A DNA stretch of 64,000 nt from Methanobacteriota archaeon (GTDB lineage: Archaea; Halobacteriota; Methanosarcinia; Methanosarcinales; Methanosarcinaceae): the NCBI GenBank assembly GCA_016841265.1, contig JAENZL010000002.1:71009-135008 (forward strand). Direction: 5' to 3'. Positions 39,178 to 49,030 of this stretch are shown piece after piece. The translations under genes and the position numbers were made by a program. Below the pieces are notes generated by a model, which saw only the letters and a program-made list of their open reading frames with translations, was not told the origin of the DNA and ran no database searches. Positions within the stretch are counted from its first letter, which is position 1. Each line of letters begins with the position of its first letter.

Positions 39178-39744
39178 TTATTTATTCTCTATAATTTCAA
39201 GGACATCACAGAGCTTTGCTGCGGTATCCCGGACCGTCTGCATTCCCACTGTGTCTTCTTCTGCGGGGTTCCAGACAATACCTCCGAAGTGGGCGTCGTC
39301 CCCCACAATGATCATTCCGTGGATATGCATCCAGTCATGGATGGACTGGATTGTCTTTTCCTGTCCTCCGTTTCTTGACCCTCCTGCGGAAAGGGCAGCG
39401 CCTACTTTGTTTTTGAGGGCAAAGTTTTTGCGCCGGAGAAGCACGCTGCGGTCAAAAAGGGCTTTGAGCTGGGCAGGGTAATTTCCCATATACACGGGAG
39501 AAGCAACGATTATGCCGTCAGCTTCTCTCATTTTTTCATAGACTTCTTCCATGTCATCTTCGATTACGCAGCAGTCTTTTTCCCGGCAGGCCCCGCAAGC
39601 CGTGCAGGGGGCAATCTTTGAGGTGGAGAGAAAAACGCTATCAGTTTCAAAGCCCCTTTCTTCTGCAAGCTTTAGGACGGTTCCAATCATTTTTTCACAG
39701 TTCTGCCCCTTTCGAGGGCTTCCTGAAATGCCTAAAATTTTCAT
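39178..39744 (-). CDS. Iron-sulfur flavoprotein (Isf-like, NADPH-dependent FMN reductase fold)
   Basis: About 188 residues. The flavodoxin-like fold begins MKILGISGSPRKGQNCE, with the FMN phosphate loop GSPRKG. The compact cysteine motif CTACGACREKDC near residue 47 fits the [4Fe-4S] site of archaeal Isf proteins, which accept electrons from ferredoxin and reduce O2 or peroxide. ASPVYMGNYPAQLKALFDR near residue 85 is the second flavin loop. A start three codons upstream (39753) is possible. It is divergent from pta, so the two share the 260-base region between them. Confidence 0.87.
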   Translation of the reverse strand: MKILGISGSPRKGQNCEKMIGTVLKLAEERGFETDSVFLSTSKIAPCTACGACREKDCCVIEDDMEEVYEKMREADGIIVASPVYMGNYPAQLKALFDRSVLLRRKNFALKNKVGAALSAGGSRNGGQEKTIQSIHDWMHIHGMIIVGDDAHFGGIVWNPAEEDTVGMQTVRDTAAKLCDVLEIIENK

Positions 39745-39753
39745 CGGTATCAT

Positions 39754-40011
39754 TTCGGAATTCTTTTATATTAATTTATCATATATTTTCAGTAATAATC
39801 CTTTTAAACTCCCGTACCTTTTCAGTAAAAGTAACCTTAAATCTTCATGTATGTTAAGGAAAAACGCCTGGCAGTGGTATATATGTCTTCATGTAACCAT
39901 CCAGAAATATATATTTATTATTTTTATATATCTCTCTATGCATTTTACGTAATTTTATATACCACAACTCAGGTAATTTAAATTACTCTAAATATATAGG
40001 AGGTTGGTTGA
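39754..40011. promoter_or_regulatory. Divergent promoter region isf/pta
   Basis: TATA-like stretches at 39922-39932 (TTTTATATATC) and 39952-39961 (ATTTTATATA) point towards pta. AGGAGG at 39998-40003 is the pta ribosome-binding site. On the other strand, AT-rich bases near 39770-39790 may serve the Isf gene. Confidence 0.45.
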
Positions 40012-41013
<1,002 letters not shown>

Positions 41014-41126
41014 TCGCAATTGTTTTATCAAAAACCATACATAGTATAATCTAACCGGAAACTAAAGATGTGACCGGAACCCAGTTAATTTACTGGAAAC
41101 AAATGGATTGAACTTGGGGTTTTAAG

Positions 41127-42353
41127 ATGAAAATACTGGTAATAAACGCAGGGAGTTCATCCCTAAAGTATCAGTTAATTGATATGACGGATGAATCCGC
41201 TCTTGCAGTTGGTCTCTGCGAGAGGATTGGCATCGACAACTCGTTCCTGACCCAGAAGAGGTCTGATGGAAAGAAATACGAGGTGCAGACTGACCTTCCT
41301 GACCACAAGGTCGCCCTTGAGGAAGTCATCAAAGCCCTCACTGACGCTGAATTAGGTGTAATCTCTAGCATGTCCGAAATCAACGCTGTAGGTCACAGGG
41401 TTGTTCACGGCGGCGAAAACTTCACCACGTCGGCAATAATCAATAAGGATGTTGAGCAGGCCATAAAGGACTGCTTCGAGCTTGCACCTCTGCACAACCC
41501 GCCAAACATGATGGGAATCACTGCATGTGAGGAAATCATGCCCGGTACCCCCATGGTGGCTGTCTTCGACACTGCATTCCACCAGACTATGCCTGGCTAT
41601 GCCTACATGTACGCTCTGCCCTACGAATTCTATGAGAATTATGGTGTCAGGAAGTACGGTTTCCACGGCACGTCTCACAAATACGTGGCCATGAGAGCAG
41701 CTGCCATGCTTGGCAAGCCCGAGTCCGAAGTGAAGATCATCACCTGCCATCTCGGAAACGGTTCAAGCATCGCTGCCGTAAACGGCGGCAAGTCTGTTGA
41801 GACCAGCATGGGCTTCACCCCCCTTGAAGGTCTGGCAATGGGTACAAGGTGCGGTTCCATCGACCCGGCAGTCGTTCCTTTCCTCATGGAAAAGGAAGGC
41901 ATGACTACCAGGGAAATCGACACCATGATGAACAAGAAATCGGGTGTTCTCGGTGTTTCCGGCCTGAGCAACGACTTCAGGGACCTGGACGAAGCTGCTT
42001 CCAAAGGAAACAAGAGAGCCGAACTTTCCCTGGAAATCTTTGCCTACAAGGTCAAGAAGTTCATCGGAGAGTACTCAGCCGTACTTAACGGTGCCGACGC
42101 AGTGGTCTTCACCGCAGGTATCGGAGAAAACAGCGCAACTATCAGGAAGAGAATCCTCTCTGACCTTGAGGGCCTGGGCATAAGCATCGATGATGAGAAG
42201 AACAAGATCAGAGGCGAAGAAATCGACATCAGCACACCTGACGCCTCCGTGAGGGTCCTTGTCATCCCGACCAACGAAGAACTTGCTATCGCAAGGGAAA
42301 CCGAAGAGCTGGTCTGCATCGATGAAAAATTAAGCGCTTCAATATCTGTCTGA
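41127..42353 (+). CDS. ack: Acetate kinase
   Basis: A 408-residue ASKHA-fold kinase that makes acetyl phosphate from acetate and ATP. Family signatures are [17 protein letters not shown] at the start, [11 protein letters not shown] near residue 85, [22 protein letters not shown] near 175, [16 protein letters not shown] near 205 and [13 protein letters not shown] near 325. It follows pta in the order known for M. thermophila. The 113-base gap contains no other gene. Confidence 0.97.
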   Translation: MKILVINAGSSSLKYQLIDMTDESALAVGLCERIGIDNSFLTQKRSDGKKYEVQTDLPDHKVALEEVIKALTDAELGVISSMSEINAVGHRVVHGGENFTTSAIINKDVEQAIKDCFELAPLHNPPNMMGITACEEIMPGTPMVAVFDTAFHQTMPGYAYMYALPYEFYENYGVRKYGFHGTSHKYVAMRAAAMLGKPESEVKIITCHLGNGSSIAAVNGGKSVETSMGFTPLEGLAMGTRCGSIDPAVVPFLMEKEGMTTREIDTMMNKKSGVLGVSGLSNDFRDLDEAASKGNKRAELSLEIFAYKVKKFIGEYSAVLNGADAVVFTAGIGENSATIRKRILSDLEGLGISIDDEKNKIRGEEIDISTPDASVRVLVIPTNEELAIARETEELVCIDEKLSASISV

Positions 42354-42686
42354 ATTGTAAACTTGGAATGGTAAAGGAGTTTTCTCCTTTGCCTTTTTCT
42401 CCTTTTTTTCCAGGTCTCAGCCGAGAGTGTTTTCTGCTAGTTTTTTTCTGTTAGTTTTTTTCTGTTAGTTTTTTTCTGCTAGTTTTTTTCTGTTTCATGA
42501 GCCTGTTTTCCGGACCCCGAGTTATGGTCTGTTTCTGAATTTCGTTTCGATCCTTCCTCCGTTCTTTAACACCATTTAACTCGACAACTCTTTAAACCGG
42601 GATCAAAACCGAGCTATTTATATTGATCAAAGACAACCTTTTACCAAAAAACGCTATCTCAGGAAAACACTATCTCACGATTAGAC
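42354..42686. other. Spacer between ack and acdB with a 14-bp repeat
   Basis: At 42434-42490 four copies of ttagtttttttctg occur in tandem. The polyT stretches after ack may terminate its message. A TATA-like TATTTATATTG near 42613-42623 could drive the following gene. No ORF is called. Confidence 0.6.
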
Positions 42687-43436
42687 ATGATCATGGAGCA
42701 AAATTCCCCCCTTCCCGAATTCGATGTTGACAGGGAAACCGTTGCAGGTATCCTCGAAGCCGCCAGGGCGAAGGGACAGTATATTCTGGGCCTCGAGTCC
42801 CTGGACATCTTGAAAGCCTATGGTGTCCCGACAATTGGCAGCGCATTCACGGAGACCCTGGAAGATACAATTCGGGAAGCTGAAAATATCGGCTATCCCC
42901 TTGTTATGAAAATCGTGTCTCCCCAGATTTCCCACAAGTCCGATGTCGGAGGGATCAGGCTTTCCCTGGAAAATGTCGAGGAAGTGAAAGCCGCCTATGA
43001 GGACATGATGGAAAAGATCCCGAAAGAAAAGCCTGATGCCGTCCTCGAAGGAGTCCAGCTCCAGAAAATGCTCTCCGAAGGCAGGGAAGTGATCATCGGC
43101 ATGGTCCGCGACCCGACCTTCGGGCCCATGCTCATGTTCGGGCTTGGCGGGATTTACGTTGAGATCCTGAAAGATGTCAGGTTTGCCATTGCCCCCCTTT
43201 CCGAGTCCGAAGCCCGGGACCTGATAACCGGTATCAAGACCTATCCGCTGCTTGCAGGAATCCGTGGGGCGGAACCCAGCGATATCGATGCCCTGGTAGA
43301 TTCCATCCTCAGAATTTCCCGGCTGGTCTGCGACTTCCCGGAAATCGAGGAGTTCGAAATCAACCCGATGATAGTTTTAGATAAAGGAAAGGGCGCTCTG
43401 GCTGTGGACATGCGGCTTGTCCTGAAAACGGACTGA
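42687..43436 (+). CDS. ATP-grasp subunit like ADP-forming acetyl-CoA synthetase beta
   Basis: A 249-residue protein corresponding to the ATP-grasp beta subunit of ADP-forming acyl-CoA synthetases (AcdB). Typical blocks are [40 protein letters not shown] (in parts near residue 70), [24 protein letters not shown] and [12 protein letters not shown]. The H in ISHKSDVGG matches the conserved phosphohistidine-interacting region. The CoA-binding alpha subunit is not next to it, so it needs a partner encoded elsewhere. MIMEQNS has two possible starts. Confidence 0.85.
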   Translation: MIMEQNSPLPEFDVDRETVAGILEAARAKGQYILGLESLDILKAYGVPTIGSAFTETLEDTIREAENIGYPLVMKIVSPQISHKSDVGGIRLSLENVEEVKAAYEDMMEKIPKEKPDAVLEGVQLQKMLSEGREVIIGMVRDPTFGPMLMFGLGGIYVEILKDVRFAIAPLSESEARDLITGIKTYPLLAGIRGAEPSDIDALVDSILRISRLVCDFPEIEEFEINPMIVLDKGKGALAVDMRLVLKTD

Positions 43437-43468
43437 TCTCAGTCTAAACGATGTTGGAATACTTTCAC

Positions 43469-43790
43469 CAGCCTGCTCGAGAAGTTCTTTCATTTAACCC
43501 CACAAACCTTTTTTCATTCCGGGCGATACAGGAGTTTTCCGCCAGCCTGCTTGAGAAGCACTTCCGTTGACCCCTCAAACCGTTTTTCAGTTCTGATAAC
43601 ATGGAGGTTACCCGTCATTCTTCTTGAGAAGCACTTCCATTGATCCTGTATACCGTTTTTTAGTTCTGATAATATGGGGATTACCCGTCAGTCTGCATGA
43701 GACAGTAGTTCCATTGATCCTGTAAACCGTTTTTATGTCCTGGATATGTAGGAATTCCCGCCAGCTTGCCTGGCGGCGCCTCCCCAAAAA
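43469..43790. repeat. 73-bp tandem repeat, about four and a half copies
   Basis: Degenerate units recur every 73-74 bases, marked by ttgagaagcacttcc-type segments at about 43476, 43551, 43624 and 43697, each followed by TTGAtCC and aCCGTTTTT. The last unit ends in the hairpin CCGCCAG-cttgc-CTGGCGG (43758-43776), a relative of the CAAG-loop family. No coding frame runs through them. Confidence 0.75.
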
Positions 43791-43889
43791 GAAATAAAAA
43801 AGAGATATGAAGAATTGAGCAATTTTCAAATTGGATTTCTTCCTGTTTTATTTACAACCTACCGTTTTTAAATTATTCAATTATACTTT

Positions 43890-44035
43890 TTCAGTCATCC
43901 TTATGTACTTTTCAGTCATTTAGATGTACTTTTCAGTCATTTAGATGTACTTTTCAGTCATTCTGATGTACTTTTCAGTCATTCAGATGCACTTTTCAGT
44001 CATTCAGATGCACTTTTGTGGTTATTCCAATGTAC
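43890..44035. repeat. 21-bp tandem repeat, about six copies
   Basis: The unit gtacttttcagtcatttagat is repeated with single changes (TTT/TCT/TCA before GAT; GTAC/GCAC). There are no spacers. It stops four bases before the next hairpin element. Confidence 0.85.
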
Positions 44036-44048
44036 TTTATGGAAAAGG

Positions 44049-44068
44049 CCGGTCAGCAAGCTGACCGG
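44049..44068 (+). repeat. CAAG-loop hairpin repeat, copy 4
   Basis: CCGGTCAG-CAAG-CTGACCGG with the same flanks as copy 1 at 30436 in the opposite orientation (44039-44095 matches the reverse complement of about 30412-30466). The following bases to 44369 (about 270) contain no gene that I recognise. Confidence 0.85.
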
Positions 44069-44369
44069 TGAGAGCGCCGGTACTTGAAAAGCAAATTGAA
44101 AAATGTTTCTCTTTTTTCTTTTCTCAAAAGCATCAATGACGGAACGTAGGGCGACCGATTCACTGTTTCCGGAATATTTTCCATTCGTCTCCTTCAGCTC
44201 CTCTAATTTTCAAATATGATGGCCGGAATAGTTTTCATCATCAGTTACCAGTGGTCTCGGAATTCTGAAACGTCTTAGCCTCTGGTCACACTAAAATTAT
44301 ATCATTTGTTTCGTACATACTGAGGGTAGAAAATGAGGTGATTGTACGACCCAGGAAAGGAATAGATTT

Positions 44370-45044
44370 GTGCTGGCGGTGGGTATCCTGCTTCTTTCGA
44401 GCACTGTTGCCGTCAATCTTCTGCTTGAAGATTCTCCGGTGGTGATCCAGCTTGAAGGAGACACGTTCAAGGTTGTGGATATCCCGTATGTGTATACTGT
44501 AAAAGAAGCGTATATTCTCCTTTTTTCCGGGTTTTTGGGGGGTATGGCGCTGGCCAGGATTCTGCATTATCCGGGTTTTTTCGGGCCAGTTTCTCCTTTT
44601 CCGGGGCCTGCAGGGCAGGGAACGGCAGTCAATCTTGCAGCAGAGGCAGTCCCAATGGGGAATTTTGAAGTTTCCCCTGATAATTCTCCTGAAAATTTCC
44701 GTGAGAATTCTCCTGAAAATGGGAATTCCCCTGATAATTCTCCCGAAAATTCCCCTGAGGAACTCCGGCATGCTTTGGATAAAGTTGACCCTACAGACGT
44801 TCTTTTACGGGCCCTTGAAGGAGACGAAAGGAAAGCCGTTGAACTTATTGTGCAAAGAGGGGGAAGGATTCTCCAGAATGAACTGGTCAATTCCCTTGAT
44901 TTTTCCAAGGCCAAAGTTTCCCGCGTACTCATGAACCTGGAACGGAGGGGCATAATAGACAAGAAAAAATACGGGCTTACCAACTGCATTTCGCTAGCTG
45001 ATGAACTTAAAGCCGGTGCGGGGACGAAGGGGGAGTTGAAATGA
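44370..45044 (+). CDS. Membrane-anchored winged-helix regulator
   Basis: A 224-residue protein with two N-terminal hydrophobic segments (LAVGILLLSSTVAVNLLL and AYILLFSGFLGGMALARIL) enclosing about 30 probably external residues. A repetitive linker of SPENFRENSPENGNSPDNSPEN type follows, then a C-terminal winged helix of the MarR/IclR-like type (ALEGDERKAVELIVQRGGRILQNELVNSL to KVSRVLMNLERRGIIDKKKYG). This layout suggests a regulator that senses something outside and acts on DNA. The start is GTG at 44370. Its stop overlaps the next ATG by four bases (ATGA). Confidence 0.8.
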   Translation: MLAVGILLLSSTVAVNLLLEDSPVVIQLEGDTFKVVDIPYVYTVKEAYILLFSGFLGGMALARILHYPGFFGPVSPFPGPAGQGTAVNLAAEAVPMGNFEVSPDNSPENFRENSPENGNSPDNSPENSPEELRHALDKVDPTDVLLRALEGDERKAVELIVQRGGRILQNELVNSLDFSKAKVSRVLMNLERRGIIDKKKYGLTNCISLADELKAGAGTKGELK

Positions 45045-45910
45045 AGAAAGATTTTCTAATTACGCTTTCGTTTGCCATCCTTATACTGGCATTGGGATTT
45101 TTCTGGTATTACGGAACCGGGGCTGATGTGCATATCGCGGATATGACTGCTCCTCCTGTTGGAGTCGGCAGCCGGGGACAGCTGGACATTGTGCTTCTGA
45201 ACAACGGCTCAGAACCTGTGGACGTGTGGCTCGAGGTAGAAAATGCTTTTGTGGATGAGAACGGGGAGAGCTATTCGACCTCAAGGCTGATCATTTCCAA
45301 TGAATCGGAGTCTCTGTGGAATGCCGAGCTTGTCTCACTTCAGAAGCCTGTTAAACTTCTCCCCGGAAATAATTCGGTCAGTGTAATGCTCGGCTATCAG
45401 CTTCCGGGGGAATATGAAGTCGAGGTTAAGGTTTCTGAGGATTCCAGGCTGCTAGATAAGGCCGCGCTGGTCGTGGAGGTCCCTCCTCCTGAACTCCTTC
45501 TGAAACTGGAGTATGAAAAGGAGCGCATGGAGACATCTGATGTTTACGGGATATACGGCTACCTTATCAACCACGGGCTAAGCTCCGCGCGGGATGTGTC
45601 CACAAACCTGACCGTGATAAACGAACGTACCGGGAAGACGGTCTTCACCTCTTCCAGGACTTACGATGTGAGAGGAAATGATAAGAGTGCCCTGTGGACC
45701 TGGCCGGACTATCCCTATGCAATTGTGGAAATCGCCCATGAGGGACCCTCCGGAGAATCATACATGCCTGTCCAGAATGTTGTAATCGGAGGAAGTGAGG
45801 ACCGCTTCAGGATTAATGTAACTTCCACGTGGCAGGACCAGGTAGTTTCTGCCGAATTGCTGCTTCCTTCGGAAGAGGAGGCAGGTGATGCGTATGATAA
45901 AGCGATATGA
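45041..45910 (+). CDS. Membrane-anchored extracellular beta-sandwich protein
   Basis: A 289-residue protein with one N-terminal signal anchor (FLITLSFAILILALGFFWYY) and no lipobox. The rest looks like two immunoglobulin- or CARDB-like domains: VGSRGQLDIVLLNNGSEPVDVWLEV, GYQLPGEYEVEVKVSEDS and YLINHGLSSARDVSTNLTV are typical strand patterns. It should sit on the outer face of the membrane. The gene starts inside the stop of the regulator gene and its end overlaps the HEAT lipoprotein gene by 23 bases, so the three are translated together. Confidence 0.75.
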   Translation: MKKDFLITLSFAILILALGFFWYYGTGADVHIADMTAPPVGVGSRGQLDIVLLNNGSEPVDVWLEVENAFVDENGESYSTSRLIISNESESLWNAELVSLQKPVKLLPGNNSVSVMLGYQLPGEYEVEVKVSEDSRLLDKAALVVEVPPPELLLKLEYEKERMETSDVYGIYGYLINHGLSSARDVSTNLTVINERTGKTVFTSSRTYDVRGNDKSALWTWPDYPYAIVEIAHEGPSGESYMPVQNVVIGGSEDRFRINVTSTWQDQVVSAELLLPSEEEAGDAYDKAI

Positions 45911-47360
45911 ACTTCTCAGCTGCGGGCATGCAAAACTTTTGCTTCTCTTGATTTTGCTTGCAGGAACCTGTGCCGGCTGCCTTGGCCAGGACCCTCTTGA
46001 GGCCAGAGTGGAGAAACTGGTCCGGGGTATTGGGGATGAGGACCCGAGTATCAGTTGTGCCTCAGTTGACGGGCTTGTCGATATTGGGGAACCCGCAGTG
46101 GATTCACTAATTAAGGCATTAAAAGACGAGGATCCCCAGGTGCGAAGCCTTGCTGCTCATGCTCTCGGGCAAATGAAGACTCAAAGAGCTGCGGACCCTC
46201 TTCTGGGGATTCTCGACGATCCTTCTCCGGAGGTCCGAATGAATGCATCTTATTCACTTGGTTTGATTGCAGACACGAAAGCCGTTGAGCCTCTGATCGG
46301 GCTCCTGGAGGATGAAGACGAAAAGGTGGTTCTCTATACTGTGGTTGCGCTTGGGCGACTGGGTGATCCCAGGGCTGTCGAACCTCTTGCCGAAATTCTG
46401 GATAGTGATAATGACGATGTACGTCGTGAAGCTATGCATTCCCTTGAAGGAATCGGAGATCCGAGGATTGTTGATCCTTTTCTGGACCTGTTAGCTGATG
46501 AAAAGCTTGGAACTTCGGCAGCCTACACCCTTAGCCGCTTTGAAAGTGAACAGGTTTTTGAAAAGCTCACTGCGCTGCTGGACAGCAGGAACCCCACAAC
46601 CCGAACCAACGCCGTAATCGCACTTGGGAATCTCCGGGACCCTGCAGCTGTCCCCTTCCTGCTTGAAATGCTGGATGACAGGACTCCCGAGGTAAGAAGG
46701 GAAGCTGCTTTTTACCTGGGCCTTCTTGAGCCTGAAGAAGCCGCCCCGGCAGAACAGCCCCTGATAAATGCCCTTGAGGACAGTGAAACCGAAGTACAGG
46801 AAGCTGCTGCTCGCTCTCTTGGAGGGATCGGAAGCAAGGAAGCAGTACCTCCCCTTGAAGAACTCCTTCAGGATAAGAACCAGAACCTTCAGGTTGCTGC
46901 CGTTAAAGCCCTGGGTGAAATTGGAGGTCCCGAGGCTTTTGACTCCCTTATTCCCCTTCTTGAAGACGAGGACTGGTTTGTAAGAGAGAAAGTTGTGGGT
47001 TCCCTGGTAGAAATCGGAGACCTCAGGGCGGTTGATCCTCTGATTTCTCTGCTTGGGGATGAAAGCTATAGGGTCAGGCGAAGTGCTGCTAAGGGCCTTG
47101 GAAAACTCGGGGACGAAAGAGCCGTTGACCCCCTTCTCAAGGCGCTCGAAACCGAAAGGGAAAGGGATGTCCGGGCGGCGGAAGTCCGGGCTCTTGGGGA
47201 CCTTGGAGGGCCTGAAGCTGCCGAAGGCCTGCGCCGGATCAGTACGGACATGGATGAATATCGGAGCGTCAGGACTGTCGCGGAAGAAATACTCGGAAAA
47301 TTCGAGGACGGTGGGGAGGCGAATGCCTCTTCTTCTTCTTTTTCTTCTTCCTCTTCTTAA
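45888..47360 (+). CDS. HEAT-repeat lipoprotein
   Basis: A 490-residue secreted protein. The N-terminus has a signal with lipobox (LLLLILLAGTCAGCLGQ), so the protein is probably lipid-anchored at about Cys31. The body is a run of about thirteen HEAT/PBS-lyase repeats of 31 residues (DEDPQVRSLAAHALGQMKTQRAADPLL pattern), a protein-binding solenoid. The tail is a serine run (SSSSFSSSSS) coded by TCTTC repeats. The ATG at 45888 has AGGAGG six bases before it; other ATG/GTG starts nearby fit less well. Confidence 0.85.
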   Translation: MRMIKRYELLSCGHAKLLLLLILLAGTCAGCLGQDPLEARVEKLVRGIGDEDPSISCASVDGLVDIGEPAVDSLIKALKDEDPQVRSLAAHALGQMKTQRAADPLLGILDDPSPEVRMNASYSLGLIADTKAVEPLIGLLEDEDEKVVLYTVVALGRLGDPRAVEPLAEILDSDNDDVRREAMHSLEGIGDPRIVDPFLDLLADEKLGTSAAYTLSRFESEQVFEKLTALLDSRNPTTRTNAVIALGNLRDPAAVPFLLEMLDDRTPEVRREAAFYLGLLEPEEAAPAEQPLINALEDSETEVQEAAARSLGGIGSKEAVPPLEELLQDKNQNLQVAAVKALGEIGGPEAFDSLIPLLEDEDWFVREKVVGSLVEIGDLRAVDPLISLLGDESYRVRRSAAKGLGKLGDERAVDPLLKALETERERDVRAAEVRALGDLGGPEAAEGLRRISTDMDEYRSVRTVAEEILGKFEDGGEANASSSSFSSSSS

Positions 47361-47662
47361 TCAGGGTGGTTGGATGTGATAAAATGGATTGAATGAAACA
47401 AGTTTTGAAGCGGGATAATTTCAAGATTTTTTAGTCTGGCAATAATTGCAAACATTTGGGATCCTGGCAAGATACTTTGTATCATTTTCCAGGTTTTTGA
47501 TCAATACTGGTCAAATATTAGCGGAGGCTATGCCAAATTTTGAATACCATCCTTAAATTTTATAAAAATTTGTAAAATTAAAGTACCCTGGACTGATAAA
47601 AGTCCGGGGGCTATGCTTCACATCCTGCTATTTGCAGGTACGAATAAGGAGGAAACAACAAA
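47361..47662. other. Spacer before the S-layer-type gene
   Basis: About 300 AT-rich bases without a gene. AAATTTTATAAAAATTTG at about 47553-47570 could be a promoter element, giving a leader of some 80 bases. AAGGAGG at 47647-47653 is the ribosome-binding site of the next gene. Confidence 0.45.
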
Positions 47663-48520
47663 ATGAAGAAATATACAATAGTTTCATTGGCTGCTCTTAC
47701 TTTCTTAATTGCAATTGCAGCAGGCACTGTAAGTGCAGCAGACACTTTAAGTGCAGCAGATACTGTTAGCAGTAGAGTCAACGTTTGTAATGTTGTGGGC
47801 ATCAATTATGAATGCGGGAGCTGGTCTAATGAACAATATCCGGTAATCGATTTATTTGGTGATGAATATGTTCCGCTGCTCGCCAACCACGATGATATCC
47901 GGGAAGCACACGTTAACAAGCTTGCCGGATTGGTTCTTGACAGTAATGAAACATACACCCTCGAAAAAGGCGAAAAAATTGATCTTGGCCGTGGCTACGC
48001 TCTCGAAGTTAGGCAGATTACTGATAATATTGATGGTGGGAAGGTCTGGCTCGAATTCACCAGGGACGGACAACATGTTGCCGACCAGAATATCTCAGTT
48101 GATTACCAGAATATCTCAGTTGATTCCGAGAACAACAAGACCTGGACTGTTGTCCTTGACAATGTTCAGGGCGAAAACGATATTGTTGTCATGAAAGTCC
48201 ATGTCAGGCAGTTATTCGTGGGTACGGAAAAAAGCATCGTTTGGATCAACGGTATCTGGCTTATTGACTATGCAAATGCCAGAACCCTCAATATCGGGGA
48301 TGAATTCGGAGAGTTTACACTTGAGGAAATCATCAGCGGAGTAGATGAATCTAACCCGGGAAGTCTTGTTTTCAAAAATGTTTCCGTTGCTGATTTCTCT
48401 TCATCCGGCACTCCCGGAAAGGAACCGGGTAAGTCCGCTGACAAAAGTACAGGACCGCTCACTTCATGGTGCCGGGACCTGTGGACCTGTATCACAATGA
48501 AAAGCAAATCAACGTTTTAA
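47663..48520 (+). CDS. S-layer-related protein with one DUF1608-type domain
   Basis: A 285-residue exported protein. The signal peptide is MKKYTIVSLAALTFLIAIAA with cleavage near SAA. The domain has the features of the Methanosarcina S-layer duplication domain: YVPLLANHDDIREAHVNKLAGLVLDSNETYTL (in parts), GYALEVRQI, KVWLEFTRDG and WINGIWLIDYANARTLNIGDEFGEF. Full S-layer proteins carry two such domains and a C-terminal anchor; this one has one domain and no membrane helix. Two in-frame duplications are visible (SAADT at the start, QNISVD near residue 142). Confidence 0.82.
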   Translation: MKKYTIVSLAALTFLIAIAAGTVSAADTLSAADTVSSRVNVCNVVGINYECGSWSNEQYPVIDLFGDEYVPLLANHDDIREAHVNKLAGLVLDSNETYTLEKGEKIDLGRGYALEVRQITDNIDGGKVWLEFTRDGQHVADQNISVDYQNISVDSENNKTWTVVLDNVQGENDIVVMKVHVRQLFVGTEKSIVWINGIWLIDYANARTLNIGDEFGEFTLEEIISGVDESNPGSLVFKNVSVADFSSSGTPGKEPGKSADKSTGPLTSWCRDLWTCITMKSKSTF

Positions 48521-48594
48521 ATTTAGATACGATGAAAAAATTGTAATGTTTTTGGGTTCTTTGGTTCCGGAAACTGGAAAGGAGGCTGAAAGAT

Positions 48595-48969
48595 TTGGAA
48601 ATAACTGAAGATTTGATACCGGTGCAGGTATTATCACTGCCTGAGGATGTTCCACTGCTTGCAAGGGCTCTTTCAAGGCCCCTTTCTATGCAGATCCTGA
48701 AACATCTCCGGGAAAAACAGATGTCTGCAAGTGAGCTTGCGGCAGAACTCGATCTTCGCCTGAACACCCTTAAGTACAACCTTGACGCGCTGGAAGAAGC
48801 TGGCCTGATAAATGTCCGGAAGGTAAAATGGAGCTGTAAAGGCCGTAAAATTAAGGTCTACGCTTTTTCGGAGCAGCCAATTTTACTGCTTCCCCGGGCA
48901 AAAACAAATGAATATTCTTCAATTTGTGGCACTCTGGATGAAGTTAGGGGTGAACTTTGCCGGGGGTGA
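48595..48969 (+). CDS. ArsR-like winged-helix protein
   Basis: A 124-residue DNA-binding protein. The helix-turn-helix is clear: LARALSRPLSMQILKHLREKQMSASELAAELDLRLNTLKYNLDALEEAGLI spans residues 22-72, followed by a basic wing (VRKVKWSCKGRKIKVYAFS). The start is TTG at 48595 with GGAGG nine bases before it. It has no ligand domain of its own. It lies 74 bases after the S-layer-type gene and might control it, but no operator is visible. Confidence 0.8.
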   Translation: MEITEDLIPVQVLSLPEDVPLLARALSRPLSMQILKHLREKQMSASELAAELDLRLNTLKYNLDALEEAGLINVRKVKWSCKGRKIKVYAFSEQPILLLPRAKTNEYSSICGTLDEVRGELCRG

Positions 48970-49030
48970 ACCCTGTCGGCCAGGAATGGTTCGGAATTAA
49001 GCCTTAGCAGAATTAAAGCCTTAAACCGGC

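Noticed and set aside
38895-39378. Phe/Ser/Leu-rich open frames in the T-rich spacer
   Set aside because: They arise from T/C-biased DNA, begin in repeats, run into the Isf gene on the other strand and lack any family motif.
42434-42490. Poly-T repeats after ack as a strong terminator
   Set aside because: The T runs could end transcription, but they form an even 14-bp tandem repeat like other spacers, so I list them as a repeat and do not claim a terminator.
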